Below are positions 39,096 through 47,822 of a stretch of 64,000 nucleotides of DNA, one piece after another. Position 1 is the stretch's first letter. Each line of letters starts with the position of its first letter. The stretch is taken from NCBI RefSeq assembly GCF_000688335.1, contig NZ_JHZX01000001.1, positions 1,550,001 to 1,614,000 on the forward strand. Reading direction: 5' to 3'. The position numbers and the translations under genes were made by a program. Source of the DNA: Sediminibacter sp. Hel_I_10 (GTDB lineage Bacteria > Bacteroidota > Bacteroidia > Flavobacteriales > Flavobacteriaceae). Under the pieces are notes generated by a model, which saw nothing but the letters and a program-made list of their open reading frames with translations, had not been told where the DNA came from and searched no databases.

Positions 39096-42000
39096 ATGAC
39101 ACATTTCAACTTCAAGAAATGGAATACCATCTTGGGGTGGTTTGCTTTTGCTGTTGCGCTATTGACCTATGCTCTTACTATAGAACCAACAGTTAGTTTT
39201 TGGGATGCAGGTGAGTACATTTTAACCTCCTCTAAACTTCAAGTTGGGCACCCACCGGGCGCACCTTTATTTCAAATGCTTGGTGCTTTTTTCTCGATGT
39301 TTGCACTAGAACCCGCCCAAATTGGGATGATGTTGAACATGATGAGTGCCGTAGCAAGTGCATTTACCATATTATTTATGTTTTGGACCATCAGCATTCT
39401 GCTTAGAAAAATAGCAGTTGCAGGCCAACCAAATAAAGATGGTTTTGATGATCATAGAAAAACCCCACTTTCAAAAAATCAATATATGGGCATCCTTGGT
39501 GGTGCTTTGGTAGGAAGTTTGGCGTTCACCTTTACAGATTCCTTTTGGTTCAACGCTGTGGAGACCGAAGTGTATGCCATGGCTACTTTAATCATGGCCA
39601 TTTTATTTTATTTAGGGCTACGTTGGGAACGCGATATGTTTAAACCTAGAGGTCATAAGTGGCTTATTTTAATTGCTTTTGTCATTGGTTTATCATTTGG
39701 GGTCCACTTTATGGGATTACTAACCATTCCCGCACTGGGACTTATCTATTTCTTCAAGAACTACAAGACGGTTACCGTTAAAAACTTCATCATCGCCAAC
39801 GTAGTTGCGGCAGCCATATTACTTTTCATCTTTAAATTATTACTGCCAAACGCACTGCGATTATTTAGTGCTTCGGAAATTTTCTTTGTCAACACCATTG
39901 GGTTACCCTTTAATTCAGGATCTATCATTGCAGGAATTGCTGTAGTGGCTGCGTTCTATTTCGGTCTAAAATATACCCGTGACAAAGGCTACAAATATGC
40001 CAATACGCTCACGCTCTGCTTGATCTTTATATTTATTGGGTTCTCTTCTTGGATCATGCTGCCTATAAGAGCAAATGCCAACGTGATTATTAATGAAAAT
40101 AATCCGTCAAGTGCCAGAGAGTTACTTGCCTATTACAACTTAGAGCAATATCCGGAAACACACCTGTTTTACGGCCCCTTGTTTACCGATCAATATTCGG
40201 GCTTGGATAAAAACAATCCTTACTTAGATGATAAACCAAAATATGAGAAGGATGAAACTACTGGAGAATACATCATCGTTAACCAGTGGAAAAACGCCAA
40301 ACAAAATTACAACTCCAAACACGCTTCTATTCTACCTCGTATGTGGAGTACAGAGCATGCTGAAAATTATATGATGTTTACAGGGCTACTTGATTTTAAA
40401 ATCAAGCCTGAATATCAAATGGAAAATGAAGTTAGAACTTTGGTCAATGAGTTTAGGGCAGACGTCTCTAAAGGCAATGTCGATTATGAAGATTACAACA
40501 GCTTCCTAAAACAGTTTGGCCGCGATCTTCTTGATGTTGAAAAACCGTCTATTGGTGACAACCTCTATTATATGTTTGACTACCAGTTGGGCTATATGTA
40601 CTGGCGTTACTTTATGTGGAATTTTACAGGCAGACAAGATGATATTCAAGGTAAATACGATGATCTCCACGGAAATTGGATTAGCGGTATTGGCTTTATA
40701 GACGATATGCATTTAGGGATGTCTCAAGATAATCTCCCTAGTGATGTTGAAAACAATAAAGCCCGAAACACCTATTATTTTTTACCGTTAATTTTGGGAT
40801 TAATTGGCTTTTTGTTCTTAATGGGTAGAGATCCAAAATTATTTTGGGTCATGTTGGTCTTCTTTTTATTTACAGGTCTGGCCATTCAGTTTTACACCAA
40901 CGTAAGACCATTTGAGCCTAGAGAACGGGATTACTCTGTAGTTGGTTCGTTTTATGTATTTGCCATCTGGATTGGTTTTGGAGTGTATGCTATTTATAAT
41001 GCCCTTCGGAAATTCTCCAACTCGACATTTATAGCACCAGCAGTCACTTTAGTCTGTTTGATTTTGGTTCCTGGCATCCTGGCCGCCAATAATTGGGATG
41101 ACCACGACCGTTCAGAAAAATATACCGCACAAGCCATGGCGCGTAAATATTTAGAATCTTGTGCTCCAAATGCCATTCTCTTTAGTATTGGGGATAATGA
41201 CAGTTTTCCATTATGGTATCTGCAAGAAATTGAAGGCGTAAGAACCGATGTGCGTGTGGTAAATACCAGTCTTTTCCAAACCGATTGGTACATTGATCAA
41301 ATGAAGCGTCAAGCTTATGAAAGCGATCCTATTCCGTCCCAATTGACGCATGAGCAATACCGCTTTGGAACCAGGGACTACATTATGAAGAACGAAATCA
41401 CAAGAGATACCTTTTTGATCAAGGATTTTATGAACTTTATTTCTAGTGATGATCCAAAATATAAATTAAAATATGCCTTAAAGGCTCAAGGAGAGGATCC
41501 TTCTGGCTATCCTGCGCAACTCTTAAACTCTAATTATCTACCAACAACTCATGTAAGAGTTCCTGTAGATAAGCAAGCCGTTTTAGAGAATGGTATCGTA
41601 AAAGAAAAAGATGCCGATAAGATTGTCCCTTATATTGATATTAATATTTCTGGTGGTGCACTTTACAAAAACCGTTTATTGATGCTCGACGTGATTGCCA
41701 ATAACAACTGGAAGCGCCCTATCTATTTTACGGGAGGTGCCTTTAGTGATGACGATTATATTTGGATGAAAGACTATCTGCAGTTGGATGGTTTATGCTA
41801 TAAATTAGTTCCTATAAGAACGCCTGTAGATCGTGCAAACCCTTTTAATATGGGCCGCGTAGATACTGATTTGATGTATGATCAAGTCATGGCATGGGAT
41901 TGGGGAAATAGTGGTAGCGATAAGATTTATCATGATGTGGAAACTCGTAAAAACGGAATTACCTATCGTGGAAATCTAGCCAGATTATTGGAAGACCTTA

Positions 42001-42452
42001 TCAATGAAAACCAATTAGAAAAGGCAGAAAACATTGCCGACTTGGCCATGGAAAAAATGCCTGTAGATAAGTTTGGCTTTTATACGCTGCTAGAACCTTA
42101 TATTGGTGGCTACTACGAAGTAGGCAACAAAGAGAAAGCACGTAATCTCTATAAAGAGGTTGCTCGTAAGTATCAAGAGAACTTGACGTATTGGAGCGGG
42201 CTTACCATTGAAAACCAAACCCGTTATATTGATGAAATTGTAACCGATATTGAACGCTACCGCAGTTTAGTAGATCTATTGGTCATTTATAAAGATCAAG
42301 ACTTTGCTATGAAAGAAACGGCCAAGTTCAATAACTATCTTGAGTTATTCAAGCATTTCTCCAGCAGTGAAACGGAAGACGTTGAGCCTGTTTTAGAAGA
42401 GCGAGACTTGCAGAGTGACACCATAGACAATTTGCTTAAACTAAACGAGTAA
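39096..42452 (+). CDS. DUF2723 membrane protein, protein O-mannosyltransferase-like
   Basis: The 1,118-residue protein has about a dozen membrane helices in its first half, a large soluble part, and TPR-like helices near the C-terminus (ENQLEKAENIADLAMEKMP, GNKEKARNLYKEVARKY). The N-terminal DUF2723 signature is clear: TIEPTVSFWDAGEYILTSSK followed by LQVGHPPGAPLFQML, with the conserved Asp in the first periplasmic loop. DUF2723 includes TMEM260-type O-mannosyltransferases, so a lipid-linked-sugar-dependent glycosyltransferase acting on exported proteins is a reasonable inference; the donor is unknown. The deacetylase gene starts 1 base after its stop. Confidence 0.88.
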   Translation: MTHFNFKKWNTILGWFAFAVALLTYALTIEPTVSFWDAGEYILTSSKLQVGHPPGAPLFQMLGAFFSMFALEPAQIGMMLNMMSAVASAFTILFMFWTISILLRKIAVAGQPNKDGFDDHRKTPLSKNQYMGILGGALVGSLAFTFTDSFWFNAVETEVYAMATLIMAILFYLGLRWERDMFKPRGHKWLILIAFVIGLSFGVHFMGLLTIPALGLIYFFKNYKTVTVKNFIIANVVAAAILLFIFKLLLPNALRLFSASEIFFVNTIGLPFNSGSIIAGIAVVAAFYFGLKYTRDKGYKYANTLTLCLIFIFIGFSSWIMLPIRANANVIINENNPSSARELLAYYNLEQYPETHLFYGPLFTDQYSGLDKNNPYLDDKPKYEKDETTGEYIIVNQWKNAKQNYNSKHASILPRMWSTEHAENYMMFTGLLDFKIKPEYQMENEVRTLVNEFRADVSKGNVDYEDYNSFLKQFGRDLLDVEKPSIGDNLYYMFDYQLGYMYWRYFMWNFTGRQDDIQGKYDDLHGNWISGIGFIDDMHLGMSQDNLPSDVENNKARNTYYFLPLILGLIGFLFLMGRDPKLFWVMLVFFLFTGLAIQFYTNVRPFEPRERDYSVVGSFYVFAIWIGFGVYAIYNALRKFSNSTFIAPAVTLVCLILVPGILAANNWDDHDRSEKYTAQAMARKYLESCAPNAILFSIGDNDSFPLWYLQEIEGVRTDVRVVNTSLFQTDWYIDQMKRQAYESDPIPSQLTHEQYRFGTRDYIMKNEITRDTFLIKDFMNFISSDDPKYKLKYALKAQGEDPSGYPAQLLNSNYLPTTHVRVPVDKQAVLENGIVKEKDADKIVPYIDINISGGALYKNRLLMLDVIANNNWKRPIYFTGGAFSDDDYIWMKDYLQLDGLCYKLVPIRTPVDRANPFNMGRVDTDLMYDQVMAWDWGNSGSDKIYHDVETRKNGITYRGNLARLLEDLINENQLEKAENIADLAMEKMPVDKFGFYTLLEPYIGGYYEVGNKEKARNLYKEVARKYQENLTYWSGLTIENQTRYIDEIVTDIERYRSLVDLLVIYKDQDFAMKETAKFNNYLELFKHFSSSETEDVEPVLEERDLQSDTIDNLLKLNE

Positions 42453-42453
42453 C

Positions 42454-43134
42454 TTGAAAATTGCTCCTGTAAAAACTCCGTGGCTCGCCAAACGCATCTT
42501 TCCAAATTATGTGTGGAGCGTTGCCACGGACCAAAAGGAGCTTTACCTTACTTTTGATGATGGCCCTACGCCAAAAGTTACCGATTTTGTATTGGAGCAA
42601 CTTGCTGAGTATCATGCAAAGGCCACCTTTTTTTGTATTGGTAACAATGTAGAAAAGCACCCAGATCTATTTAAAAAGACTATAGCAGCAGGTCACAGCA
42701 TTGGCAACCATACGCAAGAGCATTTTAAAGGTTGGAAAACAAGTACCCAAGCGTATTTAAAAGGCGTTGAGAAAGCGGAACAGGCATTTATGCAAGCACA
42801 AATGACGACGACTTCTAGCAGTGACTCAAAGCTCTTTCGCCCACCCTACGGACAAATTAAGCGCAGCCAAGGGAAACAACTCATTGCTCTAAATTACAAA
42901 ATCATCATGTGGGATGTACTGTCTTTTGATTGGGATCACAGCGTTTCCGAAGATCAGTGTTTGAAGAATGTTATACAAAATAGTGTTGCGGGAAGCATTG
43001 TAGTCTTTCACGATAGCGTAAAAGCCTCTAGAAATATGCAATATGCACTTCCTAAAGTGTTAGACTATTTTAGCAATGAAGGCTTTGTTTTTAAAGGGCT
43101 GCCTCCAACAATGCCGTCAATAATAAAATCTTAA
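42454..43134 (+). CDS. Polysaccharide deacetylase family protein (NodB domain), TTG start
   Basis: The 226-residue protein has the NodB motifs: LTFDDGPTP (catalytic Asp and metal Asp), HSIGNHTQEH (metal His pair), RPPYGQIKRSQ, and the late VVFHDSVKASRNM. It would remove acetyl groups from N-acetylated glycans in a metal-dependent way. It has no signal peptide or clear membrane helix. The only start upstream of the domain is TTG at 42454, one base after the DUF2723 stop, so translation is probably coupled. The next in-frame ATG is far downstream, inside the domain. Its stop overlaps that of the convergent thioredoxin-like gene. Confidence 0.9.
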   Translation: MKIAPVKTPWLAKRIFPNYVWSVATDQKELYLTFDDGPTPKVTDFVLEQLAEYHAKATFFCIGNNVEKHPDLFKKTIAAGHSIGNHTQEHFKGWKTSTQAYLKGVEKAEQAFMQAQMTTTSSSDSKLFRPPYGQIKRSQGKQLIALNYKIIMWDVLSFDWDHSVSEDQCLKNVIQNSVAGSIVVFHDSVKASRNMQYALPKVLDYFSNEGFVFKGLPPTMPSIIKS

Positions 43135-43427
43135 ATATATTCTTGTACGATGGCGATAAGTGTATTAGCATCTTGCTCTCCGCTATAACGCCATTTCATT
43201 TCACCATTTTTGTAGATAATTAATGTGGGCAACCCCTTAACCCGAAGTGCTTCGGCAAGTTCTTTATTCTTGTCAACATCAATTTTTATAACTTTTGCCT
43301 TATCACCAAGAGCGGCGGCTACATCTCGCATTACCGGATGCATGGCTGTAGATTGTTCGTTCCATTCGGTAAAGAAATCCAATAGAACTGGCATATCAAC
43401 ATCGATGAGTTCCCCAAATTTTGACAT
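43131..43427 (-). CDS. Thioredoxin-fold protein lacking both active-site cysteines
   Basis: The 98-residue product spans a complete thioredoxin fold: MPVLLDFFTEW (beta strand and Trp), VIKIDVDKNKELAEALRVKG, and the cis-Pro loop GLPTLIIYKNGE. Where thioredoxin has WCGPC this protein has W22-N-E-Q-S26, so both catalytic Cys are replaced and no Cys remains anywhere in the chain. It therefore cannot act as a dithiol reductase. A binding or chaperone-like role is possible. No frameshift or degradation is apparent. The gene is convergent with the deacetylase gene, with a 4-base stop overlap. Confidence 0.9.
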   Translation of the reverse strand: MSKFGELIDVDMPVLLDFFTEWNEQSTAMHPVMRDVAAALGDKAKVIKIDVDKNKELAEALRVKGLPTLIIYKNGEMKWRYSGEQDANTLIAIVQEYI

Positions 43428-43481
43428 ACGTTTAAACTTTTAAATCAGATATGTATATACAAAGATAACATTTCCACTCTA

Positions 43482-44711
43482 TTAAGCATTATTTGTGCCC
43501 TTTTTAAGAGTGATCACGGTTACTTCAGGCCAAATCCCAACACGACCAGGGTATCCTAAATATCCAAAACCTCGATTAACATTAATATATTGGCCCAATT
43601 GTTCATAAATTCCCGCCCATTGTTTGTAGCGCCATTTTACAGGGCTCCACTTGATCCAACCAGGAATTTCAATACCAAATTGCATCCCGTGGGTATGGCC
43701 ACTCAAAGTTAAATGATAGTGGTAATCGTCCTTTAACACCTCAGCTTCCCAATGGCTGGGATCATGAGACATTAGGATCTTAAAATCATCGGCATTGACG
43801 CCTCGCTTTGCCTTTTGAAGATCACCAGCCTTTTTAAAGCCGCCTTTGCCCCAATTTTCTACACCTATTAAAGCAATGCGCTGCCCATCCCGTTCTATAA
43901 ATCGGTTTTCGTTGAGCAATAAATCATAGCCCATCGTTTTTTGCAATTGTACCAAATCTGCCAAATTTTGTGCTTTTGCATCAGCAGATGACCAATCGAT
44001 ATAATCGCCGTAATCGTGATTTCCTAAAACACTATAAACCCCATCCTTAGCTTTTAATTCACCAAACATGTCTGCCCATGGTAACATTTCCGAAGACTTA
44101 TTATTAACCATATCGCCAGTAAACAAAATAATATCACTGTTTTGCGACTTGATCAAGTCCACTCCATATTTAATTTTTTCCCGATTGTCAAAACTACCAG
44201 AATGAATGTCGCTAATTTGTGTCACCTTATAGCCATCAAAGGCTTCTGGTAAATCCTCAAAATGTAAGGTATACTCTAAAACCCTAAAACGGTATTTCCC
44301 TTTATACATGCCATAAAGCAAAGAGGTGAAGGGAATAGCCGCGAGACCAAGCGCAATAGCACTTACAAATTTCCGCCTAGAAGGCACATGAAACGTCTCC
44401 TTACCACCCACTACTTTATGGTAAAGTCCCGTAAGGGTTCTAACAATATCTTCTAAGAACAATATGGGAATCAAAATAAAACTAATCGATAAAAAAGCGA
44501 TCAAAAACCCAAAAGCATAGCTTTTTGCAGGATCCAAAACTCGTCCTTCTGAACCTGTATTGAATTGATAAATAAAATTACCTAGAACAATAAGTGCGAC
44601 GCCCAGATACACATAATGAATCCATGACATCTTGAAAATGGTTTTTATGGCTTGAAATCCATAAACGGTAAAAAGAATGTAAATAATGATAAATAGAATC
44701 CAGCGAAGCAT
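43482..44711 (-). CDS. Membrane-anchored metallophosphoesterase
   Basis: The 409-residue protein has four membrane helices in the first ~135 residues (at about 1-18, 30-48, 65-90 and 112-130). A calcineurin-like phosphoesterase domain follows, with all metal motifs: QISDIHSGSF, LFTGDMVNN, SVLGNHDYGDY, MSHDPSH and LSGHTHGMQFG. The architecture matches YkuE/LpxH-type envelope phosphoesterases, but the substrate is not predictable. It is transcribed as a single gene, about 160 bases from the divergent glycosylasparaginase gene. Confidence 0.92.
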   Translation of the reverse strand: MLRWILFIIIYILFTVYGFQAIKTIFKMSWIHYVYLGVALIVLGNFIYQFNTGSEGRVLDPAKSYAFGFLIAFLSISFILIPILFLEDIVRTLTGLYHKVVGGKETFHVPSRRKFVSAIALGLAAIPFTSLLYGMYKGKYRFRVLEYTLHFEDLPEAFDGYKVTQISDIHSGSFDNREKIKYGVDLIKSQNSDIILFTGDMVNNKSSEMLPWADMFGELKAKDGVYSVLGNHDYGDYIDWSSADAKAQNLADLVQLQKTMGYDLLLNENRFIERDGQRIALIGVENWGKGGFKKAGDLQKAKRGVNADDFKILMSHDPSHWEAEVLKDDYHYHLTLSGHTHGMQFGIEIPGWIKWSPVKWRYKQWAGIYEQLGQYINVNRGFGYLGYPGRVGIWPEVTVITLKKGTNNA

Positions 44712-44869
44712 AGGTCTGTTTGCAGTTCAATCAAATATAATCGTTTTACAAAAGAGAAGTGATTTATCAAAAATTATTTAACGCAACGTTAAGATTTAGT
44801 ATCTTTTCCAGAAATTACGTTCTTGATGGGCCTTGATACAAAAGCCATCATTAAAATGATGTATTCAAA

Positions 44870-45865
44870 ATGAAGCGAAGACATTTTTTAAAAAGGGTTT
44901 CTATTTCTAGCTTGGGGATGTCTATAGTCCCCTCTCTATTTACTTTTGCCGAAACCTCCGAGACCACAAAAAACAACATGACCATATCACAAAAAAAGAA
45001 ACCCATTGCCATTTGCACTTGGGCATTTAAAAATGCAACCGCAATGGCAGGTGAAGCGCTATCAAAAGGCGCAAAGGCTCTGGATGCTGCAGTTATTGGC
45101 GCCGAGGTGGAAGAAAACAACTTAAAAAACACTACCGTGGGTAAAGGCGGCACACCAGACCGTGAAGGTAACGTGACCTTAGATGCTTGTGTGATGGATA
45201 GTAATGGCGATTGTGGCGCCGTGGTTTGTGTAGAGCATATTACCAACGTTGCTGCATTGGCAAAAAAGGTCATGACCGAAACACCACATGTGATGCTCTC
45301 GGGGAAAGGTGCCGAAGAATTTGGATACCAGCAAGGTTTTAAAAAAGAAGAACTGTTAACTCCAAGTTCCATAGAAGCTTTTGAGGCTTGGAAAAAATCG
45401 CCAGAATACAAACCCATTATCAATATTGAAAATCACGATACCATTGGGATGCTGTGTATGGATGAAGATGGCGATATTGCTGGCGCCTGTTCTACTTCTG
45501 GTTTGTCCTATAAAATGAAGGGCCGTATTGGCGACTCGCCCATTATTGGTTCTGGTCTTTTTATAGACAATGAGATTGGCGGTGCTGCAGCTACAGGCCT
45601 AGGAGAAGAGGTCATGAAAACCGTAGGCAGTTTCCTTATTGTAGAACTGATGCGAAATGGCATGTCTCCTCAACAAGCCTGTAAGGAGGCGGTAGAGCGC
45701 ATTGTAAAAAAGAACAAGGGCTATAAAGACTTTCAAATTGCCTATATCGCCATGAACAAGGCTGGCGAAGTGGGTTCTTATTGCATTCATAAGGGATTCA
45801 GTTACATGACCTATAAAGATGGCGAAAATACAGAGACCGCTTCCCAGTCTTATATCAAAGATTAG
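44870..45865 (+). CDS. Tat-exported N4-(beta-N-acetylglucosaminyl)-L-asparaginase (glycosylasparaginase)
   Basis: The 331-residue N-terminal-nucleophile hydrolase has a twin-arginine-like signal (MKRRHFLKRVSISSLGMSIV). The autocleavage site and catalytic Thr are seen in ENHDTIGMLCMDEDG (Thr at about residue 191). The substrate-binding segments GRIGDSPIIGSGLFIDNE and AAATGLGEEVMKT are conserved. The precursor cuts itself into alpha and beta chains and removes the Asn-GlcNAc linkage of N-glycans. It belongs to the same superfamily as the isoaspartyl peptidase at 52.0-53.0 kb but is a distinct branch with a different localisation. Confidence 0.93.
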   Translation: MKRRHFLKRVSISSLGMSIVPSLFTFAETSETTKNNMTISQKKKPIAICTWAFKNATAMAGEALSKGAKALDAAVIGAEVEENNLKNTTVGKGGTPDREGNVTLDACVMDSNGDCGAVVCVEHITNVAALAKKVMTETPHVMLSGKGAEEFGYQQGFKKEELLTPSSIEAFEAWKKSPEYKPIINIENHDTIGMLCMDEDGDIAGACSTSGLSYKMKGRIGDSPIIGSGLFIDNEIGGAAATGLGEEVMKTVGSFLIVELMRNGMSPQQACKEAVERIVKKNKGYKDFQIAYIAMNKAGEVGSYCIHKGFSYMTYKDGENTETASQSYIKD

Positions 45866-45884
45866 ATAACGATCTCCTAAAACA

Positions 45885-47297
45885 TTAAAACCATTTTAAG
45901 GTCAAGTCCACCAACTTCTGTTTAAAAGACGTGTAAGGCGGCGTTAATAAATCAACAGCGCCAAAAGTGTGCTGTTTTAAAATGGAGCGCTGATTGGTAA
46001 ATTCCAAAAACCCAAAATAACCGTGCGATTTTCCAATCCCGCTATGATTGCTTCCCCCAAAAGGCAAGTTGTGATTAAGGTATTGCAATAAATTGTGATT
46101 GATGCATGTCCCGCCTGCCCTCGTATTATTGATCATAAATTGCACATTCTTTTTATGCTTACTAAACATGTATAAGGCCAAAGGTTTTTCTCGTTCATTA
46201 ATATAAGAGGCCACATCCTCTAATTTCGAAAAGCTTTTTATGGGCAGAATAGGTCCAAAAATCTCATTCTGCATGAGGTCACTGTCATCGGTGGGATCTA
46301 GAACCAATGTGGGCTCGATGTAATTCTGTTTTTCTTCGGAAGCTCCGCCATGAACAATCTCTAGGTTTCTAACCTTCGCATCATCTAAATAGCCCGACAG
46401 CCTTTTAAAGTGTTTTTGATTCACAATTCGGGCGTAAGATTCAGAAGTTGATGGATTAGAGCCATAGTGTTCCGTGAGTGACTCCTTAAACGTTTTCAGA
46501 AAAGTATCTTTAACCGATTGGTGTACAAAAACATAATCTGGCGCAATGCAGGTTTGTCCGCAATTGACAAACTTTCCGAAGATAATTCGTTTTACCGCAC
46601 GAGCTATATCTGCAGTATCATCGACAATAACCGGAGACTTACCGCCTAACTCTAAAGTTACCGAGCTCAGATGTTTTGAGGCCGCTTTCATTACAATCTT
46701 TCCTACTTGTGGTGATCCTGTGAAAAATATATGATTAAAAGGAAGCTTGAGCAACTCTGTAGACGTCTCAACTTCCCCTTGCACCAAAGCCACCTCATCG
46801 GTATTAAAAATAGCAGTGATCATTTTTGACATGACGTTTGACGCATTGGGCGTCATTTCGCTAGGTTTTATGATGACGGTATTGCCTGCAGCAATAGCTG
46901 ACACCAATGGACCTAATGTTAGGTTGATGGGAAAATTCCATGGGGATATGATGAGGCACACCCCTTTAGGCTCATTCTTGATCCAAGAGGAGCTCCCCAA
47001 AAGCGCTATTGGTGTATCGACCTTTTGCCGACCTAACCAAGATTTTAATTGGCCCTTTACAAATTTGATCTCATCTATAACGGGATAGATCTCTGTAAGG
47101 TCTGTTTCTAAATGTGGTTTTCTAAAGTCTTTATAGAGCGCTTCCCGAATCTCCTGTTTAAAATCAACTTCTAAGGCCTTCTTTAAAGCATTTAACTTTT
47201 TGACACGTGCTTTATAGGATGTATTCCCCACCTTAAACTGATTTGATTTCTGCGACTCAAAAAGTGCCGCGTGCATGTTATCTGTATAATCTTTCAT
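45885..47297 (-). CDS. Aldehyde dehydrogenase
   Basis: The 470-residue protein is of the ALDH3-like, shorter type. The NAD(P) pocket is SPWNFPINLTLGP and GNTVIIKPSE, the general base Glu is in TLELGGKSP (about residue 216), and the nucleophile Cys250 is in NCGQTCIAPDY. The closing LPFGGSNHSGIGKSHG motif is also present. It oxidises aldehydes to acids; the exact substrate is unclear. C-terminal hydrophobic residues may associate it with membranes, as in fatty aldehyde dehydrogenases. It is convergent with the glycosylasparaginase gene with a 19-base gap and no evident terminator. Confidence 0.93.
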   Translation of the reverse strand: MKDYTDNMHAALFESQKSNQFKVGNTSYKARVKKLNALKKALEVDFKQEIREALYKDFRKPHLETDLTEIYPVIDEIKFVKGQLKSWLGRQKVDTPIALLGSSSWIKNEPKGVCLIISPWNFPINLTLGPLVSAIAAGNTVIIKPSEMTPNASNVMSKMITAIFNTDEVALVQGEVETSTELLKLPFNHIFFTGSPQVGKIVMKAASKHLSSVTLELGGKSPVIVDDTADIARAVKRIIFGKFVNCGQTCIAPDYVFVHQSVKDTFLKTFKESLTEHYGSNPSTSESYARIVNQKHFKRLSGYLDDAKVRNLEIVHGGASEEKQNYIEPTLVLDPTDDSDLMQNEIFGPILPIKSFSKLEDVASYINEREKPLALYMFSKHKKNVQFMINNTRAGGTCINHNLLQYLNHNLPFGGSNHSGIGKSHGYFGFLEFTNQRSILKQHTFGAVDLLTPPYTSFKQKLVDLTLKWF

Positions 47298-47469
47298 TTA
47301 AACGTCAACGTGTTTATTGGGCTGCGAGCCTTATTTGTGTATTTCATCGATGTTTTTGGCGTCGGCTTTCAGAACAGCCAAAATATAATCGGTTTAACTA
47401 ATATATTCATTTTCAGCCAACATGTTCTCTTTCTTTGTAATGAGTTTGAATCTAAGCACACAGTATATC

Positions 47470-47745
47470 ATGAAAAAAGCAATCTTAATTTTAGCATTTA
47501 TTTCTTTACCACTTATCACTTTTGCTCAAGTAGAAACAACAACTGCTGCAACTGAGATTTCTGTGGAAAAAGACATTAAAGAAACCACTTCTGAAGCTAA
47601 AAGCATGACGTTAAAGGCTGATTCAAATTCAACTGCAAAATCTCAACTTTTGAAAATCAATCGTAAAAAGAGTTCTGAGATCATTAGCATTAAAGCTTAC
47701 AGAAAAAGTTTACAGATTAAAGTGAAGGAAGTAAAACTTTGCTAG
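47470..47745 (+). CDS. Small secreted protein of unknown function
   Basis: From ATG 47470 the product is 91 residues with a clear signal peptide (MKKAILILAFISLPLITFAQ). An in-frame ATG 48 bases upstream would bury the signal, so it was not chosen. The mature part is Thr/Ser/Lys-rich with a basic C-terminal half (LLKINRKKSSEIISIKAY) ending in Cys. I do not recognise a family. A strong terminator follows, supporting a real transcription unit. Confidence 0.6.
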   Translation: MKKAILILAFISLPLITFAQVETTTAATEISVEKDIKETTSEAKSMTLKADSNSTAKSQLLKINRKKSSEIISIKAYRKSLQIKVKEVKLC

Positions 47746-47768
47746 TCTAAGACACAAAACTCATAAAT

Positions 47769-47805
47769 AAAAAAATCCGAAAGTTGATACTTTCGGATTT
47801 TTTTA
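47769..47805. terminator. Bidirectional terminator between small secreted gene and cphA
   Basis: Perfect 12-bp stem AAATCCGAAAGT / ACTTTCGGATTT with loop TGAT, with an A-run before and a T-run after. It serves both convergent genes, 18 bases beyond the cphA stop. Confidence 0.88.
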
Positions 47806-47822
47806 TGGGCTCTTTTCAAGGT

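Noticed and set aside
44851-45423. 190-codon open frame opposite the glycosylasparaginase gene
   Set aside because: It lies over a gene with intact catalytic motifs, and the translation shows no family or signal; it is a shadow frame.
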